From Achatina immaculata (taxonomy: Eukaryota; Mollusca; Gastropoda; Stylommatophora; Achatinidae), in assembly GCA_009760885.1 (NCBI GenBank), contig CM019715.1:21906003-21970002 (forward strand): DNA of 64,000 bases. Direction: 5' to 3'. How positions within the stretch are numbered: position 1 is the first letter of the stretch; the number at the start of each line of letters is the position of its first letter. Shown here piece after piece: positions 32,848 to 43,372 of the stretch. The position numbers and the translations under genes are program-made. The notes beneath the pieces were generated by a model. The model searched no databases, was not told the DNA's origin, and worked only from the letters and a program-made list of their open reading frames with translations.

Positions 32848-33000
32848 GGTCATCATCATCATCATCAGGTGCTGTGCCGACTGGCGTTGGCTATTATGCT
32901 TCTCCAGAGTACCCGATCCTTCATGCAGACCATCAGTTCAGTTGGTGATCTCCTCTCACACCATCCCGTAAGACTGTCCAGTATCACTTCTCTTGAGTGC
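32848..33000 (-). mobile_element. LINE-C2 3' stub, antisense
   Basis: Starts (catcat)n, then 'aggtgctgtgccgactggcg' and 'tactctggagaagc' in reverse. This is the 3' end of the element type at 8528-9420. Its right end is joined abruptly to unrelated sequence that repeats an earlier motif (see findings). Confidence 0.85.
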
Positions 33001-33300
33001 AGTGGTTTATTTGACCTATCATCTGACAGTTGTGCACCCTGTTTGGTGAGGGTTTATGATACGATAGCTGGGTGTCACTTAATTTAATTTAATATATAAA
33101 TACCAAATTATAGTTTGGAGCTGTTTTGTGATATGTCATCTGATGGCTCATTGTTACAGTTGTGAAGTGACATGTATTTATATAGATTTGTGCTTCCAGT
33201 ATGGTATTAAATATAATAGTTGGAGGCTATGGATTAGAATCATATCGTTTAGTGCTGCTGTTATAGAAAAGATAAAAAAGCGAAAGGGAAAATTCTTGTT

Positions 33301-33535
33301 TCCATGCCATTAAGGCATACTGGGCATACAGTGTTAGGCCTGTATTTCCATGACCTTCAGCACTTAAAGTGTGCTGTGGTCATTATCACGCCTGGCCGCA
33401 TTTACCTTCCCCGATTTCTCTAGTACCCGTTTTTAGAGACTGAGTGGACCCTAAGACCTTTCTGGTGTGTACCAGAAAAATCCCACGGCTGGGACTTGGA
33501 CCCAGTACCACTCTGCTGTTATGGTACACCCTGTT
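33301..33535 (-). mobile_element. SINE2, full copy with tRNA-like head, antisense
   Basis: The reverse complement starts with 'gtaccataacagcagagtgg' and 'gggtccaagtcccagc', a polymerase III B-box-like block. The body follows ('ggaaggtaaatgcggccagg', 'tgaccacagcacac'), ending 'gccttaatggcatgg'. It is the best complete SINE2 in the window. Confidence 0.82.
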
Positions 33536-33659
33536 AATAGTTTGATGTCATTTTGTCACGATGCTGCATGTTGACTTTATGGCCCACTGCTAGCGTCTCT
33601 AATGTGCTGTGGCATGTGACAATTTGGACAAGACTGCAACATACGACTTTCAGGGTAGT

Positions 33660-33770
33660 CTCTCTTTCCTTGTCTGAACCTTCAGGTGTCCAAAGCCAAT
33701 GGGGCTTCCACAGGGATCTTCCACACACACCTGTCCTTTGCTTTTATTTCAGCATGGTCTAGAGCTGTGT
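33660..33770 (-). mobile_element. LINE-D terminal fragment
   Basis: The - strand reads GRSLWKPHWLWTPEGSDK, the counterpart of GKPLWKPHVPWAL at 19070. Short and without flanking duplication. Confidence 0.5.
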
Positions 33771-33920
33771 CATTTTCACTGTTTACTAAACCTCAGAAAT
33801 TATGGTTTTTGTTCATAGTATAGAGAAAAAAAAATCACATTTCTATGGAATTTTCACTGTTTACTAAACCTCAGAAATTATTGTTTTTGTTCATAGTGTA
33901 GAGAGAAAAAAATCATATGT
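33760..33920. repeat. Two-copy tandem duplication, about 80 bp unit
   Basis: 'ttttcactgtttactaaacc ... ttgttcatagt.tagag' occurs twice. Confidence 0.85.
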
Positions 33921-34289
33921 GTTTTGTTTTCAAACATATAAAATATAAAAACTAATCTCTTTAAAAATTCTGTTGACTTCAATTCAAATGATTCATACGA
34001 TCTGCTACACAAAATAAACTTTGTTTTTTTTTGTAAATTCAGTTATAATATCATACATGACAGATCACAATAAATTTTGATATCATATACTGAAGTGATG
34101 TGCCATGTTGAAGAAGTTGTAAAGTCAGAAAAAAAACCTACTATTTCCTGATATAACTGACGTATTTTCCTGCAACATTGATAGCAAGCAGGATGTTTTG
34201 AATATTAAAACTGATATATCACTTTCAAAACCAAGTTGTAAATAGTAAAAACACTTAAGGTACTGTTTTTATAAGATAAAAACAGAAAC

Positions 34290-34700
34290 AAGAACACAAA
34301 GTACAAACACAAAGAAAGAATACAGAAAAAGAATACAAGGTAGAAAGACAAGCCAAGAGCACACATTAAGAGCACAAAGCAAGGACACATTGCAAAAACA
34401 CAAGGCAAAGAACATGAAGTGACACAAAGCAAGAACACATTGTAAAAAACACAAGGCAAAGAACATGAAGTAACACAAAGCAAGAATACATTGTAAAAAA
34501 CACAAGGCAAAGAACATGAAGTAACACAAAGCAAGAACACATTGTAAAAAACACAAGGCAAAGAACATGAAGTAACACAAAGCAAGAACACATTGTAAAA
34601 AAACACAAGGCAAAGAACATGAAGTGACACAAAGCAAGAACACAAGTCAAGAACACAAGATAAAAACAGGAAGTAAGAACATAAGGCAGGAACACAAAGT
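34290..34700. repeat. 51-bp minisatellite
   Basis: About five clean units of 51 bp at 34381-34640 ('caaagcaagaacacattgta' + 'aaaaacacaaggcaaagaac' + 'atgaagtaaca'), with degenerate ACAAG-rich flanks. It produces three overlapping open frames of 124-154 codons on the - strand, which I regard as artefacts. Confidence 0.9.
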
Positions 34701-34784
34701 TAGAACAAAAGATAAGAACATAAAACAAGATCACAGTTAGAGAGGTCACAAGGCAAGAATGAAAGGGAAATAGCAAAAAAAAAA

Positions 34785-34832
34785 ACACACACACACACAC
34801 GTACGCACACATGCACACACACACACACACAG
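34785..34832. repeat. (CA)n microsatellite
   Basis: Two CA runs separated by 'gtacgcacacatg'. Confidence 0.88.
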
Positions 34833-35941
34833 TGCTCCAAAAGCCCTCACGAAATTATTACTAATTACACAAAACAAGCAGGTGAACACAAAATGGAGTA
34901 AATCTCATATTTCATATGATTCTTGTCCTGCCCGGATGACGTAACTCTTCATATTAACTAACTCTTCCCATGCCAAAGAAGGGATCTCACAGAGAAGGAA
35001 TATGTTGAATATCAAATCTGCCAACTATTCATCCCTAACATTGTTAGATAAAGCAATTAACTACAATGCCGTGGGTTTGTCAAGAAGAATAGAATAACCT
35101 ATGTTTATCACGGGCACTTAGATGTGAACCTGCATAGCTGTGCACACATGATTGTCAAACAGAAATTTCATGAACAAAGAGCACGATATGGCTGGAGATG
35201 ATAAGCTGTGCATGTTCATGTATGAACGTAGCGCCGTCATATCATGGAGGAACTCTGGGATACGGTGTTAGTGCTTGTGTTTTCCAATATAGGGTCTTCT
35301 GGCCTTCCTCTAGGCCTCAGAAAGATCCGGGTATTCGGATGATTTGGGGTGCTTCCAAATCGGACCGCGACCTCTTACCTCTGACCTCCGCATGAGCAAT
35401 GAGCAGTATGTTCATATACGCTAATTTTACTGACTGTCGGGTTAATTTAAAACAGATGAATGAAATTAAAGCTACATTTATAGCTGCTGAAGTGGGAGGC
35501 GAGGATATGCAGACAATTCTTCTCCGACGTGTATAAGGAGTCAGGACTAAAAGGAGGCGCGAGGTTAGAAGCAGTGAAGAACCCTCACGTAATATGTACG
35601 TGTATGTGGTTACTGATTAACTCTTTCACTCCATTATTTTTGTTGCTCTGCCCCAGAATAAACTATTGACAGAAAAAAATGGAAGGAAGCTACTCTCTGA
35701 TTTAAAAACATGTTAGAAATGTGCTGTTTTTAAAAAAAATCTATATAGATTATGTGATAGCTGTAGAAGTGGGAGCAAGAGGATTCATAGCAACATCAGC
35801 ATATGACCTATGTAAGCAACTGGGCATAAAGGGACAAGCAAGAGCAAGGGCATTGAGAAGCCTTTCAGAAACAGCAGAAAAGGCCTCATGCTGGCTGTGG
35901 AGTATGCGAAACAAGCATTGGGAGCATAAGTAATTTCATTT
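34833..35941. other. Intergenic sequence, no gene recognised
   Basis: Contains a piece near 35620-35735 ('aactctttcactcc', 'aataaactattgacagaaaa') that resembles the dispersed sequence at 41740-41960 and 50890-50990. No coding signature. Confidence 0.4.
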
Positions 35942-36200
35942 GCCACAACCAATACCAGTCCTCCATAGCTAAATCACTAAAGACGCGTGGCAACTGGAAG
36001 ATCATGGGTTCGATCCCGGGACTGAAAAGCAACAACTCACAAGACCTCTGGGAGTCATGACCCAGAGGGGCCCACCCCCCTTAGGGTGTCAGGAGTTTAA
36101 AGGGCCGAAACACTTGTCTGAGGGGGGGTACTTCCTCTGATGATCTGAAGGAGTTGTGTTGTTGTTCCGCTCTCTACGGTAGAGAGTTTCCTGCATACAT
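35942..36200 (+). mobile_element. SINE1, full copy with tRNA-like head
   Basis: The head carries an A-box-like 'tagctaaatca' (35966) and a strong B box GGTTCGATCCC at 36007-36017. The body contains 'caacaactcacaagacctct', 'gtcaggagtttaaagggcc' and 'gatctgaaggagttgtg'. A second copy lies antisense at 4204-4480. Confidence 0.85.
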
Positions 36201-36411
36201 GTCTAAATGTTGTTTTAAGCATTGATTCACATAGGCACACAGGCTTTGGCGACTCCGCTAGTGTTGCTTAGGAGCAAAAGAGTTAAAGTACAGTTAGACC
36301 TTCACTCAGTATGGGCAGGAAAACAGCCGTTGCCGGTAGAGAGTCATAATAAACACCTACTATTGCCACACAAAATCTGTAATAAATGTAAACGACACAG
36401 ACCAGAGAGAG

Positions 36412-37263
36412 AGAGAGAGAGATTGATTGATTGATTGATGTTTATTTCGAAAGGGTTAAGAATTTGGCACGCAGGCCCGTCTGACATTCTGCCCTATATC
36501 ATACATCTTTCACTCTGTCCAGATATTCCACAAATATGCTGTTCATGTAACAAACATAATTAACATTGAAGCTGAGAGACATCAAATAAAATATAACATT
36601 TACTTTTCGCTCTTATCCACTCACTCAGTACAGAAGTAACTACTTACATATAAAAATGACTATCTACTAAACAAAAATTTCGGGACTATTGAAAATAAAC
36701 AGTTAACTGTATTCGGTGTATGTAAGAGTAGTCTAAAATAACTTTTAAGTTTTATGATTCATGGAGGCATGTACTCATTCATTCATTTGCATGTCCCTTG
36801 CGGAACTTTGCCTCCCAAACAGCACTCCTGTAGGCCTCTCGGTTATGAGCAAGATGGCCTGCTGTTGCTGCGTCAATTTGCAGATAGTCAACGATTTCTT
36901 GCAGCCATCTTCATTTTGGTCTTCCTGACAGATAATGTTGGTTATGGTCACCATTCTATGATGGTAGGCAGGTGATCTCAATGTAGGGACAATGGCTACG
37001 ATCAACGACTAGTACAGTCACTGCCCGGAAAGAAAGCAATGGTAAACTATCATCTGGAAATATACCAAGAAACCCAAACAGCAATCATGGAGGCATGTAG
37101 TCGACATTAAATAGATATTGGGAAAGTTTGTAGTTGTAGAAAGGAGTATAATTTTTTTTTTTTTTATACAGGATGGGAGAGTATTCCAAAGATGAGCAGC
37201 AGAATAACTAAAGCGTTGCTTGTAAAGATCAAGTTTAGGTTTTGGAAGACATATGTTGTTCAA
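36412..37263 (-). mobile_element. CR1/Jockey-like LINE 3' end, carrying a nested insertion
   Basis: The - strand ORF end reads LPKPKLDLYKQRFSYSAAHLWNTLPSC at 37150-37263. The SYSxAxLWNxLP signature closes many LINE ORF2 proteins. The 3' untranslated part continues left to the 'ttgattgattgatg' tail at about 36420. 'gcaggcccgtctgacattc' (36472) matches 'gcaggcccgtcgtacattc' at 49948, the end of another copy. A 311-bp insertion sits at 36775-37085. Confidence 0.78.
36775..37085 (-). mobile_element. Chimeric LINE-B insertion with 15-bp target duplication
   Basis: Flanked by TCATGGAGGCATGTA on both sides (36760-36774 and 37086-37100). The left 150 bp is the LINE-B 3' end in antisense with its (TCAT)n tail. 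The remaining about 160 bp are not LINE-B coding sequence that I recognise and may be an inverted or foreign 5' segment. Confidence 0.82.
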
Positions 37264-38366
37264 GCGATGGCTGCACTTTGGGCTAAATTTAAATACATAT
37301 ATATATATAACAAAGTCAATGTGTGCACTATCATATTATTGACGGCACCAGTATAATATTTTCAATTGTTAATGATATATTTCTGACTAAAGATGATGTT
37401 CTTGATTAATACCGACTTTATCTTCTCACACATCCAGGTTTCTGTTGTTTTAGGTTAGGTTTCACAAACATTAGACTTCACTAAATCAGAGGAAATCCGA
37501 TGAAATGTTCTCTACAGAATTAATTTAATTCTCACCAATAAGTTCAAGATGTATAGTTGATAGCATCACTTGAATTGAAACACTTAATCATTTGTTCATA
37601 ATATCAAACTCTATCATACTCTACATGCTGCAAGTTTTCTAAATGTTCTCTTATTTCACAATATTTTACACTTGATACGAAAACATTTCATAACTCAGTA
37701 TTATATCAGATCTGCAACCCGTGGTCAATCGGTTACACGACTAAATCACTGTACTCGAAGTTTCAAAGTAACAAATATTTATATCACTTGAATCACTTGA
37801 AACACAGGTTCAATCTGTCATAAAACTACTTCTTCAAAACTGCTTGTCCAGAGTATCTATTGCTCTAATTCCATCTTTTCCAACTGTCGTTACCTACGTC
37901 TTATTTCTCTCTCGTGTCTTCTCTAGACTGTGTTCTCCTTCTGCTGTTCTTCTCCGATTGTCTATTCTGCTGTTCTTCTCTTGTCTGGACCGGTCTTTAT
38001 TCACTAACCGTCCTTGTTCCTCCGTTCTCGGGGCTCCTCTACTTCTTCTTCCTTCTTTCTTCCTCGTTCCCCCCTCCTGTCTCTCCTCTCTCCTTTTTAT
38101 CTTCAAGTGCAGCTTGATGGATTAACCAATAAGTATTTTGGCTCCACCCTTCAGATGTCCACTGGTTCCCATGAGCGTTCTGATCGTCCGTCATTCAAAC
38201 TACCCCGTGACTTACATGTCGTAAGTCAATTGTCCAATAGGCCACGCCTCTAAATATTTAATTGGTCAGCTGGCAGAGCTGGTCACTCCTTTATTTAAAA
38301 ACCGTGTGCAGTCGCGTTCAAACGCGCCTCAGTCTGTATCAGTTCCGTCTATCTTATCTTATATCT
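37264..38366. other. Intergenic sequence, nothing recognised
   Basis: AT-rich to about 37830, then pyrimidine-rich (37900-38100). Open frames of 60-90 codons in the pyrimidine-rich stretch lack motifs. Confidence 0.4.
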
Positions 38367-38925
38367 CATATTCTTCCCGTGCCGTTAAACGTCACATAGG
38401 GCTCGCAAAGTACTTCGCCAATTTTTCCTGTCTTCGGCGAGTCTTTCAACCTCATCAAAGGATTTTATGCCTGTTAATTTGGCCTCTCTTAACAATGTCC
38501 TCTTCAGAGTTTCACGCGCTCTGCCTCTTTTTCTTTGGCCTGTTGTGTTCCACTTGATAGCTTGTTTTGGGATTCTCTGACCATTTCTTCTCATCAAGTG
38601 ACCAACATATGTCCATCTCCTTTTCCTGATCATCCATGAGACTGGTTGTTGTTCAGTCATCTGTCTTATCTCTGCATTGTTCTTGAATTCATTCCACTTG
38701 ATGCCGAGTATTTTCCTTAAGCATTTGTTTTCAAAAGAGTCTAATTTCTTGTCTGTTTCTTTAATTGTTTTCCAGCTTTCGCATGCATAAATGAGGGTGG
38801 ATATTACCTTAACTTGGTTTTTGTGTTTATAACTTTTGAATTCCATATGTTCTCAAGATTCTTGAAGACTGATGCTGCTTTTGCAATTCTGATCCTAACT
38901 TCCTTTCTAGTGTCCCCGTTCGTCT
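38367..38925 (-). mobile_element. LINE-A 3' copy, almost open frame, antisense
   Basis: A 153-codon frame at 38385-38846 reads VISTLIYACESWKTIKETDK, CLRKILGIKWNEFKNNAEIR, QQPVSWMIRKRRWTYVGHLM and KSFDEVERLAEDRKNWRSTL, ending ALCDV. It is the least damaged LINE-A C-terminus here. Confidence 0.9.
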
Positions 38926-39075
38926 ATACAATTGTTACTTACCTAAGTCATTATCTTGCTATTTCATTTCGGAGGTTTTACTGTGTCCTCGCTTCTCACT
39001 GTGTCTGCCTTTTCTATTCGTCTTTTCTATTTTGTTTACTCGTGTCAACGTCCAGTCACTGCTTTGCTATGGACC

Positions 39076-39124
39076 AAGTAGGATGGTCCAGTCATAACAA
39101 AGCAATGACTGGGCCATCCTACTT
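39076..39124. repeat. 20-bp inverted repeat (hairpin)
   Basis: Arms 39076-39095 and 39105-39124 pair with one G-T type mismatch around a 9-nt loop. Confidence 0.85.
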
Positions 39125-39641
39125 TCTGGCGTCCTTCCTTTGTATGTCCTAAATCTCAGCGTCACTGAGTCTCGTCTTTTTCTATTCACTGTTTCCACTG
39201 TTTACTTTTGTCCGCGTCTTGTTCTTGTGTCATGGAAGTTTTATACCTCTCTCTTCCTTTTTCGACCTATTTTTCTCTGTCGCTATTCGATGTTACTATT
39301 TTCTTTACAGTAAATTTTCATAATCATATTCATTAATGATAATAATAGTAATAACTATAATCATTATTTACAGGGCCATGCTACAGAGAGACCGCCTGGC
39401 GATTCACAGGAAAACTCAAAAAAGGTAGAGGGGGGAAAGGAGAGGAAGTCAGAAATCTATCAGAATGTACTGGCAAAGTAGGATAGGAAATGAAAAACGA
39501 GAGATTTGACTAGTAATGTCAAGTATTGCACAAAACGGAATAACATGACAGCTAGCGTAATCTACAGTGGTTCTCACACAGTGAGAAATCTCTCTCTCTT
39601 TCTTCCTCCCCCCCAAACCAAGTTTTAATGAGGGGAATTAT

Positions 39642-39736
39642 GACCACAGATTGACAGATTCAAACTGGTGGAAAATTGATCTTTTAAAATCTTATAGATC
39701 AATATTCTAACAGTCTAAGCTTGTCAATCTGTGGTC
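39642..39736. repeat. 95-bp foldback
   Basis: GACCACAGATTGACA at 39642-39656 is mirrored at 39722-39736. An inner pair, attgatc/gatcaat, lies between. It may be a small inverted-repeat element. Confidence 0.7.
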
Positions 39737-39834
39737 CAACTCTCCACCCCCACCCCGAAGTTGGAGAGGGAGGGAATTCTTCGCTTTTTTTGTCTTTTAG
39801 AACGTTTGACATGTCGGAGCTACATGTTATAGAG

Positions 39835-40233
39835 CAGTGTTTCCCAAGTTGATGATACTCCCCCCCCCCTCACTCCCTTTTCCCGTGGGGGTTGGAAAAA
39901 AAATTGGGCAGTTGAGAGAAAACGAAGCAGGAGACGGGGACCAGCATTACCTCCCTTGCTAGCACTTTTCAACCTGATATTGAGAAACTTGTGTCCCTAC
40001 ATGAAGCTCATCCATCACCTTGAAAGTTGACAAAATAATGCACTAGGTGAGTTACAAATGTACTCCTGCATAACTGTTAAATAGCTTGATCTGCTAGCTG
40101 AAGTTTTTAGATGTGTAATGCATATCCGGGTTTAATAGGCCATTGAATGAGGTGTACATAAGTGCGGGTGGGGGTAGAGGATGTGGCGTGGGAGGAAAGG
40201 GGATGGTAGCCCCAACAAGTCTGGGAAACACTG
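39835..40233. mobile_element. Small non-autonomous hAT-type element
   Basis: Ends CAGTGTTTCCCA (39835) and TGGGAAACACTG (to 40233), the classic hAT terminal sequence. The flanking octamers TTATAGAG and TAATAGAT match at 6 of 8 positions, as an old 8-bp target duplication would. No transposase is encoded in the 399 bp. Confidence 0.82.
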
Positions 40234-40377
40234 TAATAGATGAACGTGCTATGTGCCCGCGGAAAGCATTCTGAATCCCCAAAAAAGACCTGGAAACATG
40301 TAGTTTATGAGATAGGAGGACACTGCCTCGCTTCCATTTTAATAATATGAGAGGCCTAATATACTACAAGAACTTAA

Positions 40378-40795
40378 TATTGAAGAAGGTTGGCTAGTTC
40401 ATTCATTCATTCATTCATTCATTCATTCATTTGCATGTCCCTTGCGGAACTTTGCCTCCCCAACAGCACTCCTGTAGGCTTCTCGGTTGTGAGCAAGATG
40501 GCCTGCTGCTGATGCGTTCAGTAAAGAGTATTAAACAGAGAAAACTTTTATATTTTGGACACATTAAACGTCATGAGAATTTAGAGAAGACCGACTTGGA
40601 AGGGTACATAAAGGGAAAAAGAAAGAGAAGAAGACCAAATCGAAGATGGCTGCAAGATATCGTTGATGATCTGCAAATGGATACATCAGTAGCAGGCCAT
40701 TTTGCTCACAGCCGAGAGGCCTACAGGAGTGCTGTTAAGGAGGCAAAGTTCCGAAAGGGACATGCAAATGACTGGACTGGAAAGTCCTAAACGAT
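40378..40795 (+). mobile_element. LINE-B 3' copy interrupted by its own 3' end in antisense
   Basis: Sense LINE-B starts 'caagaacttaatattgaaga', reaches 'ggttggctagt' at about 40397, is interrupted, and resumes 'agtaaagagtattaaacag' at about 40513. It then reads LLYFGHIKRHENLEKT, GKRKRRRPNRRWLQDIVDDL and KEAKFRKGHAND to the end. The interruption (about 40398-40512) is the antisense terminal about 115 bp of LINE-B with a (TCAT)n tail. Confidence 0.88.
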
Positions 40796-40806
40796 TTGAC
40801 TGTTGG

Positions 40807-40810
<4 letters not shown>

Positions 40811-40851
<41 letters not shown>
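40811..40851. repeat. (GA)n microsatellite
   Basis: Pure GA run of about 20 repeats. Confidence 0.93.
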
Positions 40852-40857
<6 letters not shown>

Positions 40858-42286
40858 GAGGAGGGGTTCTTTCATGTTATGTTAAGGTAAGGCCGTATGT
40901 GAGCAGACTGTGCTACATGAAGACTACTAGAAAGTTGTTGGTTTTAACACTTTGGAATCTACCTCTGTTCTCAAGAAATATCATCTTCTCTTTAGTTATC
41001 AGTCAATACTGACTTTACTACATTACAGTCGAGAACTGACTCTTTCAAATACAGTCGAGCTTAATCTCTTCCGTCGTCTGTAATCTGTCGTCGTCTGTTT
41101 ACTACACGCGTCACAGAGTTATTTCCCCACGAACGATCATACTTTCAGTGGCAAACAACGCAGTAGCAGCTATGTTAAGTTATAATGTCTTTATTGGTGC
41201 ACAGGATGATAATGTCAATGAAGGATGTGACTGGTATAACTGTGGCAGTAACAAATCCAAGGGAAAAAAAAGTGAGATGATAATTCCAAGTCGAGACAAC
41301 ATATATTAATTCCAGACTACTGACGTCCAGTGACTTCGTAGCCACCAGAATTCTAACAACATTCTAATTTCCTACTCTAATTCACTACAGAAAACTACTC
41401 AGACAAAACTAACACACGAATTACCCTACATGAAAGCTTAACTTCAGCTGTCTTGATCATCTGATTTCTCTCAGCTTCATGTCCAGCATGTGAGATGCAA
41501 GCATCTGACTTGAAGGGGAATTAAACAATTAGTTACTAAATTCTATGGGACACAACCTTGTTTTTTTTCCAGCTTTTCAATTCCAAGATGAATTATCTAA
41601 CTTCCCTTCTCTATTTCTACTTCAGAAATCTCTATACTGTTATAAAGGTCCATGGTTGTTTCGATGTCTTGGCCAGCTTCCAAGTTATTTACTTCACATA
41701 ATTAACTCTCTCTCACTCCTGAAATATTTTTTCATGCTCTTCTAGAATAAATTTTGATGAGAAATTTCGGTAGAAAGAAACTGGAAGGAATTTATTCTAC
41801 AATTTTAAAATATGGGTTGTGTTAGCATGTACTATTTTTCATTTTATACTTTATCTCAGTATCGCTATGAACGTGGATTTGCATAGCTTTTTCAAGATCT
41901 ACCAAACTTGCTAGTGTTGTTTTTGGAGCAAAAAGAGTTAAGAAATAAAGCCCATAACATACGGTTTTATATTTTAAAGAAATGGAAAGCAAAGTTACTA
42001 AAACAGTATACATTTGTGCAACGGAGGCCATTTTTTGAGAATAAATATTTTTAAATGGCAGCACAAACACAAGTAAATGGAGTAAAGTGGGAGTAAAAAA
42101 CTCATTTCAGATATTTCTTCTGTTGACACTTCTGATATTCGAAGTATATAACACCGAGCAGAAATCTCTTTAGTAGCCTAAACCGTCCCTGCAGTAGTTA
42201 CACTGGTGCCCATGTGACAAATGCGCTGTCTAGACACGTTCACATTATTATGCTTAATTATATTTCTTTAAATAATGTATGTATAT
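40852..42286. other. Intergenic sequence, no gene recognised
   Basis: The stretch 41740-42060 resembles sequence near 36260 ('ctagtgttgcttaggagcaa') and 50790-50990 in reverse, so it is probably a dispersed repeat. The rest gives no signal. Confidence 0.4.
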
Positions 42287-43190
42287 TATCTCCCTTGCTT
42301 TTCGTAATTGCCATCGATTTTATAACGAAAAGATGCTGTACAGGTAAAACCGGCACTGACTGGGTATATGGGACCCAATATAGCAGATCTTAATTTTGCT
42401 GATGATATAACTCTTATCAGTGGCAATGTGAAATCGATGCAGGAAAAAAAAAACAGATCCTCTATCTTCCTTGGCCAGCAAAATAGGTCTTGAAATTAAC
42501 AAAGACAAAACAAAAATAATGAAACTTCTCATTAATCAAGAAGGAAAAATATACGTAGAAGGAACAGTTATTGATGAAGTAAACCAATTTGCATACCTTG
42601 GCAGCTACATAGACCAAGATGGTGACACCAGAAAGGAATTTAGAATTAGAATTGCAAAAGCAGCATTGTCCTTAAAAAATCTTGAGAACACTGGAATTCA
42701 AAAGTTATAAGCACAAAAACCATGTTAAGATTATTCAATTCAAATGTAATATCCACCCTCATTTATGCGTGCGAAAATTGGAAATCAACTAAAGAAATAG
42801 ACAAGACATTAGACTCTTTTGAAAACAAATGCCCTAGGAAGATACTTGATATAAAGTGGAACGAATTTAAGAACAACACAGAGATAAGACAGATGAGCAA
42901 ACAACAACCTGTCTCATGGGTGATCAGAAAAATAAGATGGACATATGTAGGCCATGTGATGAGAAGAAGCAATCAGAGAATACCAAAACAAGCTATCAAG
43001 TGGAGCTCAACAGGCCGAAGAAAAAGAGGTCGACCATGTGAAACTCTGAAAAGGACGTTGTTATGAGAAGCCAGTTTAGTAGGCATGACATCCCCTGATG
43101 AAGTTGAAAAACTCGCCGAAAACAGGAAAACTTGGCCGACAACTATGCGAGCCCTATGGGACGTTTAACGGCATGGGAATGATGTAAGAA
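42287..43190 (+). mobile_element. LINE-A 3' copy from the RT catalytic region onward
   Basis: Reads ADLNFADDITLIS (frameshifted) at about 42385, KIGLEINKDKTKIMKLLINQ, FAYLGSYIDQDGDTRKEFRI, ISTLIYACENWKSTKEIDKT, RWTYVGHVMRRSNQRIPKQA and KWSSTGRRKRGRPCETLKRT. It ends 'catgggaatgatgtaag'. A few frameshifts. Confidence 0.9.
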
Positions 43191-43372
43191 GTAAGAATAT
43201 TTGTATGCATGATGTCATCTAGGCCATAAAAGTAATCAGAATCAAACATGTAGCGTAAGCTTCCCAAAAAGTAATGTTGCCTTTAGTAAATAATGACATG
43301 TTCTTGTGTTCTTAGGAAACAATCTTTGGAATTATTTCCATTTGAACTGTGTATTTATTCTTGAGTAACTAT

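Noticed and set aside
34205..34830. Three overlapping Cys/Phe-rich frames that look like membrane proteins
   Set aside because: By-products of the 51-bp array and CA runs; all three minus-strand frames are open, which is a sign of periodic sequence.
35966..36020. Functional tRNA gene with B box GGTTCGATCCC
   Set aside because: It is the head of SINE1; a second full SINE1 copy shows the same continuation.
39374..39426. Exon-like stretch TTTACAG ... AAG|GTAGAG reading GHATERPPGDSQENSKK
   Set aside because: Low complexity and isolated; no second exon in a compatible phase.
41215..41272. Exon-like stretch between CACAG and GTGAGA
   Set aside because: Only about 67 nt, no recognised domain and no partner exon; cannot be supported.
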